DNA of 55,697 nucleotides from a virus. Under the pieces are notes generated by a model. It was not told where the DNA came from. It saw only the letters and a list, made by a program, of their open reading frames with translations, and did not search any database. Position 1 is the first letter of the stretch; every line of letters begins with the position of its first letter. This document shows, in pieces, positions 15,215 through 22,294 of this stretch. The translations under genes and the position numbers were made by a program. Where the stretch lies: the IMG/VR virus record IMGVR_UViG_3300018432_000007, positions 1 to 55,697 of that record, one strand, 5' to 3'.

Positions 15215-15678
15215 GGCGTGGTGTCGGTGGCGGCAGTGAGCGCCGCGAGCATGGCGCGCTTCTCGGCCTCGATCTTGTCCAGGTCGATCTCGAAATACTC
15301 CGCGAGGACCTGCTGCGTGCTCTTGGTGATCGGGACCATGCGCGGCTCGGCCCAGTCGTGGAACTGCTTGTACTCGCCCAGGATGTAGGGCGTCCCGTCC
15401 AGGAACGCACCGATCGTCTCGGCGTCGGCTATGACGGCTTCCTGCTTCGCGTGCTCGGGGTAATCGCCCGGGCGGATGCTGCTGGTCATGGTGGCGTGCT
15501 CCTCGTCTGCTGGTTCGGGTATGTGCCGCAGGGCCCGGACGAGCCCTGCGGCAGCGTCCTGGTCCATCTCGATGTGAAAGTGATCAGTGTGCGGGTAGCG
15601 GTTCGTCCAGATCCTGCCGCCGGTGTGTTCCGCGAGCAGGTTGCGGAGCACGATCGCGGCCTCGTGGCTGGTCTGCAC
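15211..15678 (-). CDS. Hypothetical protein, apparent fusion of two small genes
   Basis: 155 residues in one frame. Residues 1-63 (SHEAAIVLRNLLAEHTGGR, then HTDHFHIEMDQDAA) form one unit. An internal ATG at 15489 with a strong GAGGAG site opens a second unit (TSSIRPGDYPEHAKQEAV) of 92 residues. The start of the first part is uncertain: GTG 15678 is the first usable codon, but coding-like sequence extends about 57 bases further upstream to a GGGGAGG site followed by ATC. Functions unknown. Confidence 0.6.
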   Translation of the reverse strand: MQTSHEAAIVLRNLLAEHTGGRIWTNRYPHTDHFHIEMDQDAAAGLVRALRHIPEPADEEHATMTSSIRPGDYPEHAKQEAVIADAETIGAFLDGTPYILGEYKQFHDWAEPRMVPITKSTQQVLAEYFEIDLDKIEAEKRAMLAALTAATDTTP

Positions 15679-15770
15679 ACGGGACAGGCGTTCCTGTAGT
15701 TGCTCGCGTGTCGGGCGTTCGTCGTCGCTGATTGGGTCCTCCCCGGGGTGGTGGGCCTGCCATGCACTAC

Positions 15771-15800
15771 GGCCCGGGACCCTGGTGGGGGTCGCGGGCC
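15771..15800 (-). terminator. Hairpin terminator after 15811 gene
   Basis: GGCCCGGGACCC pairs with GGGTCGCGGGCC with one central mismatch. It lies 10 bases past the stop of the gene at 15811-16212. Confidence 0.6.
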
Positions 15801-15810
15801 GGGGAGCGTG

Positions 15811-16212
15811 TCAGGAGCCGTAGTAGGCGCGGATGATCTCGAACATCTCGGCCGGGCTGACGGGCTCGTCGTGGCAGTCGGCGGGGTCGTCAGCATCGAT
15901 GTGCAGGGTGACGGACGTGGTCCGGTCGAAGAAGTACAGGGCGATGTGGTCCTCGTCGTCCTGGTGCAGGAACACGCCGCGCGCCTTGCCGTCCCGGCCG
16001 CAGTTGATCTCCTCGATCGCGACCCCGGCGGGGATGATCCGCTCGATGGCCTGGGCGGCGATGATGCCCCGCTCCCTACCGGACGCGATCGCCTTGTTGT
16101 TCAGGATCGCGAGCAGGTCGGTGGACGGCGTCTGGAAGGGGAGCAGCCCGGCATCGAGCGCGGTGACCAGGTCTACGTCGTGGGTGACCGGGGCGGTGGT
16201 GGTGATCGTCAT
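15811..16212 (-). CDS. Hypothetical protein (operator-controlled unit)
   Basis: 133 residues. A helical N-terminal half (DLLAILNNKAIASGRERG) is followed by a beta-rich region (GVFLHQDDEDHIALYFF) and an acidic C-terminus (EPVSPAEMFEIIRAYYG). It is a single-gene unit with its own operator, extended -10 and bulged-A hairpin upstream and a hairpin downstream. I do not recognise the family. Confidence 0.7.
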   Translation of the reverse strand: MTITTTAPVTHDVDLVTALDAGLLPFQTPSTDLLAILNNKAIASGRERGIIAAQAIERIIPAGVAIEEINCGRDGKARGVFLHQDDEDHIALYFFDRTTSVTLHIDADDPADCHDEPVSPAEMFEIIRAYYGS

Positions 16213-16305
16213 GGTGACTCCCGTGGTGTCCGGACCGGGCCCGTTGCCCTGATCTCGTACCCTCAATCTACCACATCCGTGTCTCATGCGTACACATACG
16301 TGTGG
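16213..16305 (-). promoter_or_regulatory. Operator/promoter/hairpin leader for 15811-16212
   Basis: Two palindromic sites: an imperfect one at 16271-16284 and a better one at 16292-16305 (CACATACGTGTGG core). The first abuts TGG TAGATT (16265-16270) as extended -10. The leader hairpin at 16233-16254 reads GATC, A, GGGC, 5-base loop, GCCC, GGTC, keeping the bulged A. A GGGAG ribosome site follows. Confidence 0.75.
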
Positions 16306-16351
16306 CGCCCGCAGCGGGAGCCGCGAGCGCCACAGTGGGCCATCGGGTCGG

Positions 16352-16906
16352 TCAGTAGCGGGCGCCGGGCTGCTCGACCAGCGTCACGGCGTCAACGGCC
16401 CGCAGTTCCGTGCGGTGGTCGGCGAACTGGATCACCAGGTAGGCACCGAACATGTCCACCTGCACACCCTCACGTCCGGTCATGTTGTCGCGGACGTGGG
16501 TCGCTGTCGGGCTGGTGACCCGCTGGGCGTACGCAGTGGCGCGGCGCGCGGCCGGGGCGCCGGTGACGGACCAGAACTGCACGGTTGCCCGCTCGATCGC
16601 GGCAGCCTCGGGGACGCAGGTGTGCAGGCTGGGAGCGTCGTGCACGCCGCACTTCTCGCAGGGTCGCGGCGAGTCGTCGAACTCGGTCACGATGATGTGG
16701 ACCGGCGAGCCGGTGGACGGCTTGAACGTCCACACCCCGTCCTCGTTGTACGACACGGACGCGGTCCGCTGCTCGTCGCGGGTGAGCGCGACGGATGCAG
16801 CCAGTTCAGCGGCGGTGACAGCGTCGGGTGCGGCGTACCGGCGCTCGGGCGTTCCCTGCAGGCGCTTGCCGTTGGTGCCGACCTGGACCGTGGTGTAGAT
16901 GCTCAT
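16352..16906 (-). CDS. Hypothetical protein (operator-controlled unit)
   Basis: 184 residues. The start (MSIYTTVQVGTNGKRLQGTP) resembles that of the protein at 19237 (MKTYTATQTDRHGNALDGAP): both keep a Y-T-T/A-x-Q-x-x-x-x-G-x-x-L-x-G-x-P pattern and then RRYAAPDAV or RKYRVGLPAV, so the two are distant paralogues. A central CEKCGVHDAP could bind zinc. The start is set by alignment of the leader (ATG at 16906; 16909 is also ATG). Function unknown. Confidence 0.7.
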   Translation of the reverse strand: MSIYTTVQVGTNGKRLQGTPERRYAAPDAVTAAELAASVALTRDEQRTASVSYNEDGVWTFKPSTGSPVHIIVTEFDDSPRPCEKCGVHDAPSLHTCVPEAAAIERATVQFWSVTGAPAARRATAYAQRVTSPTATHVRDNMTGREGVQVDMFGAYLVIQFADHRTELRAVDAVTLVEQPGARY

Positions 16907-16909
16907 CAT

Positions 16910-16977
16910 GTCTCCCGTGGTGACCGGGTCGGGACCGTCTCCCTGACCTCTGAAAGAACAGTACCACATGCATGTGG
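16910..16977 (-). promoter_or_regulatory. Operator/promoter/hairpin leader for 16352-16906
   Basis: Perfect palindrome CCACATGCATGTGG at 16964-16977, then TGG TACTGT (16958-16963), then the hairpin at 16927-16948 (GGTC, bulged A, GGGA, loop GACGG, TCCC, GACC) and a GGGAG ribosome site. Confidence 0.8.
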
Positions 16978-16979
16978 GG

Positions 16980-18335
16980 TCATGCGGCCATGCCGTTCCT
17001 GACCTGCTCGCGCAGCGCCAGGAGATGACGCACAGCTGCAGCAGCCTGGTGCGGAACGACGCCGTTGCCGAGCGCTTTCAGCGCATCGTTCCGCGAGATC
17101 GGCATCGTCCGGCGTGCGACCGAACCGCGGTGACCGACCGGCCGCGTGTCCCCGCCGGCTCGACGCTGCTGCAGCCGGGCACGCCACGCCTCGACGCTCT
17201 CACCTGTCACCCATCCGTCTGGGAGGCCCATCATCCACTCGACGAATCGCGGCGACAGGCGCGCAGCTCCCCCCTTCCCCGTTGCCTCGGTGGGGTCAGG
17301 TGCGGGACGCCCCAGGATCGACTCCCAGCGGGCCACGGCTGGGGCGTACTGGCGGAACCGGTGCGTCACCGCGCTGGGCAGCATCCGGTCGCCGGACGAG
17401 CCGCGCTGGTTCGGTCCCCCCTTGGTCCCGTCCGTAGCCCGGGGTGTGGGGAGCATGCGCAGCGCCTCGATCGCGAGGGACTTCCCGTGCCCGTTGCCGT
17501 TGCCGTGCGCCGACTTCATGCGTGCTGTCCAGGCGTCCCAGTCCGCGACCGCCTTGCCCGCTCCCATGTCGTTCACCGCCGGCGTCGGGAGCAGGGTCAC
17601 GGCTTCCGTACGAGCCGACCCACTGCCTCGTGCAGCGAGTCCCCGCCCGTCCCAGGCCGGTTCATCCGTGCGTAGTCCGGGCCACTGCTGCCCAGTTTCG
17701 CCTCGGGAGTCGGCAGCAGGCCAGGCAAGGACGAAGACTCGGAACCGCCCGTGAGGGGCGCCGACGTCGGAAGCGCGTACGCCCGTCCACCCAGCGTCAT
17801 ACCCGAGCTCGGCCAGGTCTCCGAGTACACGACCGAGTGCCCGCATAGGGTCTCCTCCGGCCTCTCCCATGCAGAAGTCGCAGCGTTCCAGGTGGCCAGT
17901 AGTTGCGGGGGCGTTGAGTGCTCCACGGACGTTCTCCCATACGACGAGTTGCGGGCGGATGATGTCTACGGCGTCACACATCGAGGCCCAGAGCCCCGAG
18001 CGGGTCCCTGGGCGCATCCCGGCGCGGTGACCGGCGTTGCTGAGGTCCTGGCACGGTGAGCCGCCCGAGACGACGTCTACGGGCTCGACCGCTGACCAGT
18101 CCACCTGGGTGACGTCACCGAGGTTCGGCACGCCGGGGAACCTGGTGGCGAGCACGTGGGACGGGGCGCGGTCTACCTCGGCAACCCAGGACGTCTCGAC
18201 GTCGAGCACCTGGGCCAGGCCCAGTTCCAAGCCGCCGTACCCCGCGAACAGGGCACCGGCCTTGAGGCGTCGCGGATATGGGCGAGCCCCCGTCCGGCTC
18301 TGGATGAGCCGGACGGGGGCGTGCCTGCTGATCAC
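16980..18335 (-). CDS. DNA (cytosine-5) methyltransferase
   Basis: 451 residues. Motif I is AGALFAGYGGLELGL, the catalytic PCQ loop is GGSPCQDLSNAG near residue 92, the ENV motif is VWENVRG near 135, and motif VIII-like VGAPHGRFRVFVLAWP follows. The C-terminal half holds two LLPTP/LPTPRATDG blocks and ends with the family's FVEWMMGLPDGW and NALKALGNGVVP. It methylates cytosine in an unknown site, most simply to protect phage DNA. GTG 18335 overlaps the upstream stop. A strong hairpin at 18286-18320 lies within its first codons, and a second coding-quality frame overlaps 17597-17926. Confidence 0.92.
   Translation of the reverse strand: MISRHAPVRLIQSRTGARPYPRRLKAGALFAGYGGLELGLAQVLDVETSWVAEVDRAPSHVLATRFPGVPNLGDVTQVDWSAVEPVDVVSGGSPCQDLSNAGHRAGMRPGTRSGLWASMCDAVDIIRPQLVVWENVRGALNAPATTGHLERCDFCMGEAGGDPMRALGRVLGDLAELGYDAGWTGVRASDVGAPHGRFRVFVLAWPAADSRGETGQQWPGLRTDEPAWDGRGLAARGSGSARTEAVTLLPTPAVNDMGAGKAVADWDAWTARMKSAHGNGNGHGKSLAIEALRMLPTPRATDGTKGGPNQRGSSGDRMLPSAVTHRFRQYAPAVARWESILGRPAPDPTEATGKGGAARLSPRFVEWMMGLPDGWVTGESVEAWRARLQQRRAGGDTRPVGHRGSVARRTMPISRNDALKALGNGVVPHQAAAAVRHLLALREQVRNGMAA
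17597..17926 (-). CDS. Alternative-frame ORF within the methyltransferase gene
   Basis: 109 residues in another frame of the same strand. It is not a random shadow: its third positions are mostly G/C, and it reads like the linker of phage cytosine methylases (SETWPSSGMTLGGRAYALP, APLTGGSESSS, then GLLPTPEAKLGSSGPDYARM). The LPTP block is the same kind found downstream in the main frame. It may be an overlapping gene, or the upstream part of a second protein that once joined the downstream frame near 17600. I cannot tell whether it is translated. Confidence 0.4.
   Translation of the reverse strand: MEHSTPPQLLATWNAATSAWERPEETLCGHSVVYSETWPSSGMTLGGRAYALPTSAPLTGGSESSSLPGLLPTPEAKLGSSGPDYARMNRPGTGGDSLHEAVGRLVRKP
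18286..18320 (-). terminator. Strong hairpin at the 18332/18335 gene junction
   Basis: A perfect 15-bp stem (GCCCCCGTCCGGCTC with its complement) around a 5-base loop. It lies just past the stop of 18332-19237 and therefore also in the 5' coding part of the methyltransferase. It may terminate or strongly attenuate transcription into that gene. Confidence 0.6.
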
Positions 18336-19237
18336 CGCACCATTTCGAGGTCAGCGGGCGAGAACGCGCCCAGAACACCGCTCGCGGTGCGGGCGTACAC
18401 GGGCTTGGCGAGCGGGTGATTGGCAACGATCTGCTCGACGGTCATGGGCTCGGACCACTCGCTGCCCGCGAACTCCGGCAGGGTGCAGCGGACGGTGTCG
18501 CCCAGCGCGAATGTGTTCTGCGCGGACAGGAGCACCTTGCAGCGCGCCTCGGCTGCGGTGATCGCGTCCCGCCGGTCGTCGCGCGGCGCCGGGGTCACCG
18601 TGCGCAGCGCGGTGACATAGCCCGTGCGGCGGCGCTGGCGTGACGGCGAGTTGCCGATCGTGTCCTCGGTGACGAGCCACACGTATGTACGGCCCTCGGC
18701 GTCACGGCTCTCGGAACCGCCCAGGGGAGCCTCGACAACCACGTAGCGAACGCCCTGGTTCTTCGCGTACTGCGGGCTGTCCTCACGGAACTCGACGACG
18801 GCGCCGACCGCCGGGGCGGTGGTGGGGCTGGCGATCTCGGTGCTCATGGTGTCTCCCTCGGTGACGGGGTCGGCACTAGTTTCGCTGGTCACCTCGGAAA
18901 AGACCGGGTCGAAGTCGGACAGCACGGCGCACGCGCGGTCTGCCAGCGCCGAGTCGAAGTTGTCGCGCTTCATCTCGCGGATCACCTTGCGAGCCTGCTC
19001 CACGGTCATCTCGGGCTCATCCTCGACGACGCGCACGAAGACCACGGAGCCCAGCGCGGTGGGGTTGAACGTGTACACGCCATCCTTGCTGCCACCGTGC
19101 ACGTACCCCTTGCCCGCGATCGCCATCACGTGGAACTTGGCCGCGACAGCGGGGAGACCTACGCGGTACTTCCGGCTCGGCGCGCCATCGAGGGCGTTGC
19201 CGTGGCGGTCGGTCTGAGTAGCGGTGTACGTCTTCAT
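18332..19237 (-). CDS. Hypothetical protein, fusion across a decayed leader
   Basis: 301 residues. Residues 1-130 resemble the protein at 16352 at the N-terminus. Residues 131-301 start at an internal ATG (18847) with GAGGGAG before it. The DNA between the parts (18848-18905) still resembles the repeated leader, and the protein there reads DPVTEGDTM, as the leaders would if translated. The fusion thus likely arose when an intergenic promoter lost its palindrome, hairpin and stop codons. The second part (VGAVVEFREDSPQYAKNQG) looks globular. Function unknown. Confidence 0.7.
   Translation of the reverse strand: MKTYTATQTDRHGNALDGAPSRKYRVGLPAVAAKFHVMAIAGKGYVHGGSKDGVYTFNPTALGSVVFVRVVEDEPEMTVEQARKVIREMKRDNFDSALADRACAVLSDFDPVFSEVTSETSADPVTEGDTMSTEIASPTTAPAVGAVVEFREDSPQYAKNQGVRYVVVEAPLGGSESRDAEGRTYVWLVTEDTIGNSPSRQRRRTGYVTALRTVTPAPRDDRRDAITAAEARCKVLLSAQNTFALGDTVRCTLPEFAGSEWSEPMTVEQIVANHPLAKPVYARTASGVLGAFSPADLEMVR
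18848..18905 (-). promoter_or_regulatory. Decayed copy of the repeated leader inside a gene
   Basis: On the minus strand this stretch aligns with the leaders: GAGGTGACC where others have GAGGTCAGG, GCCGACCCCGTCACC where others have CCCGACC-CAGTCACC, then GGGAGACACC before ATG. The palindrome and hairpin pairing are lost. See the fused gene 18332-19237. Confidence 0.6.
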
Positions 19238-19309
19238 GATGTCTCCCTGGGTGACTCTGGTCGGGACTCGCTCCCTGACCTCTGACAGAACAGTACCACA
19301 TGCATGTGG
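19238..19309 (-). promoter_or_regulatory. Operator/promoter/hairpin leader for 18332-19237
   Basis: Perfect palindrome at 19296-19309, TGG TACTGT at the -10 (19290-19295), hairpin at 19259-19280 (GGTC, A, GGGA, loop GCGAG, TCCC, GACC) and a GGGAG ribosome site. Confidence 0.8.
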
Positions 19310-19346
19310 GGTCACGCGCGGGTGGCGCATGACCCCACGGTGCGGA

Positions 19347-19679
19347 TCAGCGAGGACGATTGCCCACCATGTGGTCGGCGGCGAGCGGGACGATCGAGTA
19401 GCGGCCGATCGCGGCGGCGAGGCCAGCGTGGGTCAGGCTGCCCTTGGACTTGCCCGGCGTCGGGATCATCGCGTCACCCTCGGTGGGGCGCCCGACCTCC
19501 TCAAGCACCTCACGCACCACGTAGCGGATGCCGACGCTGTCCACCTCGGTGACCTCGCAGAGCGTGGTGAAAGAGTGGATGTGCTTCGACCCGTCGGTGG
19601 CGGTCCAGAAATGTCCCTCGTTCTTCTGGAACTGGGCGCCGACCGTGACGGTGGTCTGCTGGCGGGTGCTGCGGCTCAT
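19347..19679 (-). CDS. Hypothetical protein (operator-controlled unit)
   Basis: 110 residues, largely beta (VTVGAQFQKNEGHFWTATD) with HIHSFTTLCEVTEVDSVGIR in the middle and a basic helical C-terminus ending in GNRPR. A single-gene unit with its own leader. Family not recognised. Confidence 0.68.
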   Translation of the reverse strand: MSRSTRQQTTVTVGAQFQKNEGHFWTATDGSKHIHSFTTLCEVTEVDSVGIRYVVREVLEEVGRPTEGDAMIPTPGKSKGSLTHAGLAAAIGRYSIVPLAADHMVGNRPR

Positions 19680-19750
19680 GGTGTCTCCCGTGTGACTGGG
19701 TCGGGACTCTCTCCCTGACCTCGTGACAGAACAGTACCACATTCATGTGG
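19680..19750 (-). promoter_or_regulatory. Operator/promoter/hairpin leader for 19347-19679
   Basis: Near-perfect palindrome CCACATTCATGTGG at 19737-19750, TGG TACTGT (19731-19736), hairpin at 19699-19720 with loop GAGAG, and a GGGAG ribosome site. Confidence 0.8.
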
Positions 19751-19757
19751 GGTGCCG

Positions 19758-20354
19758 TCACGTGGTGGCCACCTTTTCCAGCCAGCGGTGCAGTTCCCGT
19801 ACGTGGCGCGCGTCCGCGAGCGCATGATGCGCGGCGCGCTCCTGGGTGGGCGGGTTCCCGTCGAACGCCCACACGCGCGCCCCGACCAGCCGGCTCGCTT
19901 CCTGCTGGATGTCGTTGGTGTACATCGGGATCCCTGCGGGGAGCTCGACCATCGAGCCGAACAACTGCGCGAGCAGCACGTGGTCATACGCCGCGTAGTC
20001 GGCCCAGAGCTCGACGGGTCCGCCGGCGGCCAGGATGAACTCGCGCACCTCGCGGGCGATCGTCTCGCGGCGCTTCACGACCGGGTCCCCGTAGTGGAAC
20101 AGCCACCGCTTGCCCATGCTGTTGCGCATGTCGCCCGAGCCCTTGGGGAGCTGCGGCACAACGTGGTCCATCAGCCACCGGTGGCGCTTGATACGGCGGA
20201 CGGGCATGTCCCGGTTGACCGCGTAATACTCGCGCCCGTCCTCGCTGACCATGCCGATCGAGATCGGCTCGATGGTGCGTCCGTCCTCGATAAATTCGGT
20301 GTCGTACCAGATGCGGGTCACGGGGTTCTGCTCGGTGGTGGCCATGGCGGTCAT
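19758..20354 (-). CDS. DEDDh-type 3'-5' exonuclease (exoribonuclease AS-like)
   Basis: 198 residues. The acidic residues of the DnaQ-like fold are readable: RIWYDTEFIEDG (D and E of motif I), WADYAAYDHVLL (motif II) and HHALADARHVRELHRWL (motif III H and D). The IEPISIGMV and GREYYAVN segments match the single-domain actinobacterial 3'-exoribonuclease AS family, which trims RNA. The true start is uncertain: 20354, 20345 and GTG 20375 are possible and none has a clear ribosome site. Its upstream region carries a cluster of TGTCA sites and no repeated leader. Confidence 0.82.
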   Translation of the reverse strand: MTAMATTEQNPVTRIWYDTEFIEDGRTIEPISIGMVSEDGREYYAVNRDMPVRRIKRHRWLMDHVVPQLPKGSGDMRNSMGKRWLFHYGDPVVKRRETIAREVREFILAAGGPVELWADYAAYDHVLLAQLFGSMVELPAGIPMYTNDIQQEASRLVGARVWAFDGNPPTQERAAHHALADARHVRELHRWLEKVATT

Positions 20355-20369
20355 GGTGTCAGACCAAGC

Positions 20370-20545
20370 CGTCACAGCGGTGACACGGGGTGTTGTGCTG
20401 GTGCTGTGTCACCGGGCTGTGTCAGTGCCGCAGCCGCGCGTTTCCGGGGCTGTAAGGGCGTGTCAGGCCGGGAACGCCCGTAGGGCCCCCGCGCACGCGC
20501 GCGGGGGCCCTACGGGGTCTGTGGCGATCTGCTGACACGTGACAC
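20370..20545 (-). promoter_or_regulatory. Cluster of TGTCA/TGACA sites upstream of the exonuclease gene
   Basis: Seven copies of GTGTCA or its complement occur in about 170 bases, including a TGACACGTGACAC pair near 20533-20545 and a GTCACAGCGGTGACA dyad near 20373-20387. The spacing is irregular. It looks like an operator array for a second regulator. Confidence 0.45.
20479..20514. terminator. Strong GC-rich hairpin
   Basis: A stem of at least 15 bp (CGTAGGGCCCCCGCG with its complement) with a very small GC-rich loop, between the zinc-finger gene and the exonuclease gene. It probably ends the leftward transcript of the zinc-finger gene. Confidence 0.7.
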
Positions 20546-20582
20546 AGGTGGAGCGGCGCCCGTGGGCGCCGCTCCGGTCGTG

Positions 20583-20741
20583 CTAGCCCTGCGGGCGTGG
20601 ATCCCCGTTGCCGGGGTGCTCGTCCTTGAGGTGCTGCACCAGCGCTGAGAAGTTCCTGCACCTCTCGCCGCACTGGTCGCACTTGGGCTTGCCCAGCATC
20701 CCGTCGGCGATCTTGTCCAGTTCGTCACCCGTGGGTGGCAT
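20583..20741 (-). CDS. Single C2H2-type zinc-finger protein
   Basis: 52 residues. CDQCGERCRNFSALVQHLKDEH has two cysteines, a 12-residue spacer with an aromatic and leucine, and two histidines, the classic C2H2 finger spacing apart from a slightly longer His-His gap. It is preceded by its own operator, hairpin and an AGGAGG site, so it is a deliberately regulated unit. A DNA- or RNA-binding role is plausible; it is another candidate for recognising the repeated elements. Confidence 0.72.
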   Translation of the reverse strand: MPPTGDELDKIADGMLGKPKCDQCGERCRNFSALVQHLKDEHPGNGDPRPQG

Positions 20742-20812
20742 GTTGACCTCCTGGTCTCCGGGCCGGGGCGGTTCCCCTGACCTCGTACCCTCAGATTACC
20801 ACATGCATGTGG
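20742..20812 (-). promoter_or_regulatory. Operator/promoter/hairpin leader for 20583-20741
   Basis: Perfect palindrome at 20799-20812, TGG TAATCT (20793-20798), hairpin at 20761-20782 written GGTC, A, GGGG, loop AACCG, CCCC, GGCC. The inner closing pair differs from other copies but still pairs. Confidence 0.8.
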
Positions 20813-20814
20813 GG

Positions 20815-21009
20815 TCAGGTGTACGCCTTGCCGCTCTCGCGGACGACGTCGCCCGCGAACTCGGAGATCTGCCCCTCGTCGCTCGTGGTGAGCGTCCCCG
20901 TCTGCTGCCCGGCTGCGTTGCACACCACGATGTGCAACGCGCCGTCCCTGTGCACCACGTGCACTGTGCAAGGTGCGCCGGTGTTGCCGATCGTCCACTT
21001 GGTGGCCAT
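20815..21009 (-). CDS. Hypothetical protein
   Basis: 64 residues with alternating beta pattern (CTVHVVHRDGALHIVVCN) and an acidic helix near the end (SEFAGDVVRESGKAY). An AGAGGAA site precedes the ATG. Its stop lies three bases from the palindrome of the next unit. Family not recognised. Confidence 0.65.
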   Translation of the reverse strand: MATKWTIGNTGAPCTVHVVHRDGALHIVVCNAAGQQTGTLTTSDEGQISEFAGDVVRESGKAYT

Positions 21010-21039
21010 CGTCGTTCCTCTCGGTCGGTGAGTTGCAGG

Positions 21040-22203
21040 TCAGCCCATGGCCGCGATGACCACGTCACGGTCGTTGTATGCAGTGCGCAGGCTCGCCTTG
21101 AAACCTGCAGCGAGCAGGGCCTTGTGCACCATGTCCCCGGTTGCATCGCGGTGCTGCTGCAAGAACTCGCGGACCACCTCGCGCCGGTCGGTCACCGTGG
21201 CGTTCTTGGGGGTCTCGACGGGCCGACGCGCAGTGGGCAGGTCGGCCAGGATTGCAGACGCCTCCCGCTGCACAGCGGCTGCAGCCCGGGCGGCGTACTC
21301 GTGCACATCTGCAGTTGCAGGCCCTGCAGTTGCAGGCTCGGGCTGCAGGTCTGCAGGTGCAGATGCAACTGCAACGGGGTGTGCAACTGCAGGTGCAGAC
21401 TGCAGAACCTGCACGTGTGCAGCATCTGCAGGTGCAGGCTGCACGTGGTCTGCAACTGCAATCAGGTCGCCCTGCATCTTGTGTGCAGTGCTGGCCGCGA
21501 TCGCTGCAACCGAGACGCGGACCTGCTCGGCGTACTGCGCAGACCGCAGCCACGCGCCCAGTTCGGCGTCCCGCTCCTCGCGGGGCACGTGCTTGGCGAT
21601 CCGGCGCGCAGCGGCACGGGCCCGCGCAGCGGCCAGAGGAGCGCGCCAGGAGCCGTGTGCCAGCCCCTCGGCCTCTCCGGCCTTGAAGAACCGGTACAGG
21701 AGCGTGTGGCGGCTCTCCTGGGCCCGGTGGGCACGGTGCCGTGCACCACAGAACAGGTGGATCACCAGTTCCCAGAGCCCGGCGGCGAGGAACGGCGCGA
21801 ACATGCGCCACCCGGCAGCCGACGCAGCGGCGGACAGGGTCAGGTTCCCGGCCAGGTACTCCATGATCTCGAACAGGGCACCGAACAGCCCCGAGACGCC
21901 GGACAGCGCCCACGTCGCGGTGCGGAACACTGCGGTCGGCTGGAGCCGGTACGCCTCGATGAACGTGGCCCCGGCGACCACGGCCAGGGCCAGTTCGATG
22001 ACGCCGCCGAACAGGTAGGACGTGATCTCGGGCAGTTGCATGACGTTCTGCGCGAACGCCACGCCACCCAGGTAGGCCGCGCCGTTGGCGACGACGGCGA
22101 CGAGCAGCACGGCAAACGTGAGCGCGATCAGCAGCCGGCGGATGAATGCAGGCTCGGCCATGTGTGCAGGAGCTGCAGGCGTGGTGGTGTGGTCGGTGTG
22201 CAC
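21040..22203 (-). CDS. Spd/DUF2637-like membrane protein with DNA-binding-like C-terminus
   Basis: 387 residues. Four or more membrane helices occupy about residues 20-150 (LLIALTFAVLLVAVVANGAA, YLFGGVIELALAVVAGATF and others). A basic region, an Ala/Pro/Val/Gln low-complexity linker, and a C-terminal winged-helix-like part (VVREFLQQHRDATGDMVHKA) follow. This layout recalls Spd-type proteins of actinobacterial conjugative plasmids, which also carry a TraB/FtsK-like translocase, as here at 11440. The linker DNA is packed with TGCA, using otherwise rare codons. GTG 22203 has an AGAGGAA site. Confidence 0.6.
   Translation of the reverse strand: MHTDHTTTPAAPAHMAEPAFIRRLLIALTFAVLLVAVVANGAAYLGGVAFAQNVMQLPEITSYLFGGVIELALAVVAGATFIEAYRLQPTAVFRTATWALSGVSGLFGALFEIMEYLAGNLTLSAAASAAGWRMFAPFLAAGLWELVIHLFCGARHRAHRAQESRHTLLYRFFKAGEAEGLAHGSWRAPLAAARARAAARRIAKHVPREERDAELGAWLRSAQYAEQVRVSVAAIAASTAHKMQGDLIAVADHVQPAPADAAHVQVLQSAPAVAHPVAVASAPADLQPEPATAGPATADVHEYAARAAAAVQREASAILADLPTARRPVETPKNATVTDRREVVREFLQQHRDATGDMVHKALLAAGFKASLRTAYNDRDVVIAAMG
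21253..21487. repeat. TGCA-dense tract inside the Spd-like gene
   Basis: 26 copies of the self-complementary tetramer TGCA in 235 bases; about one would be expected by chance. Many arise from codon pairs such as ACT GCA and CCT GCA, unusual in this GC-rich genome, so selection seems to act on DNA. Confidence 0.85.
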
Positions 22204-22294
22204 TGGGATTCCTCTCTGTGCAGGCGGTCGGGACTCGTTCCCTGACCTGGTCCGCAGACCGTACCACATGCATGTGGGATTGCACATGCATGTG
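22204..22294 (-). promoter_or_regulatory. Double operator/promoter/hairpin leader for 21040-22203
   Basis: Perfect palindrome at 22264-22277 plus a second CACATGCATGTG at 22283-22294. The first abuts TGG TACGGT (22258-22263). Hairpin at 22226-22247 (GGTC, A, GGGA, loop ACGAG, TCCC, GACC), then an AGAGGAA ribosome site. Confidence 0.8.
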
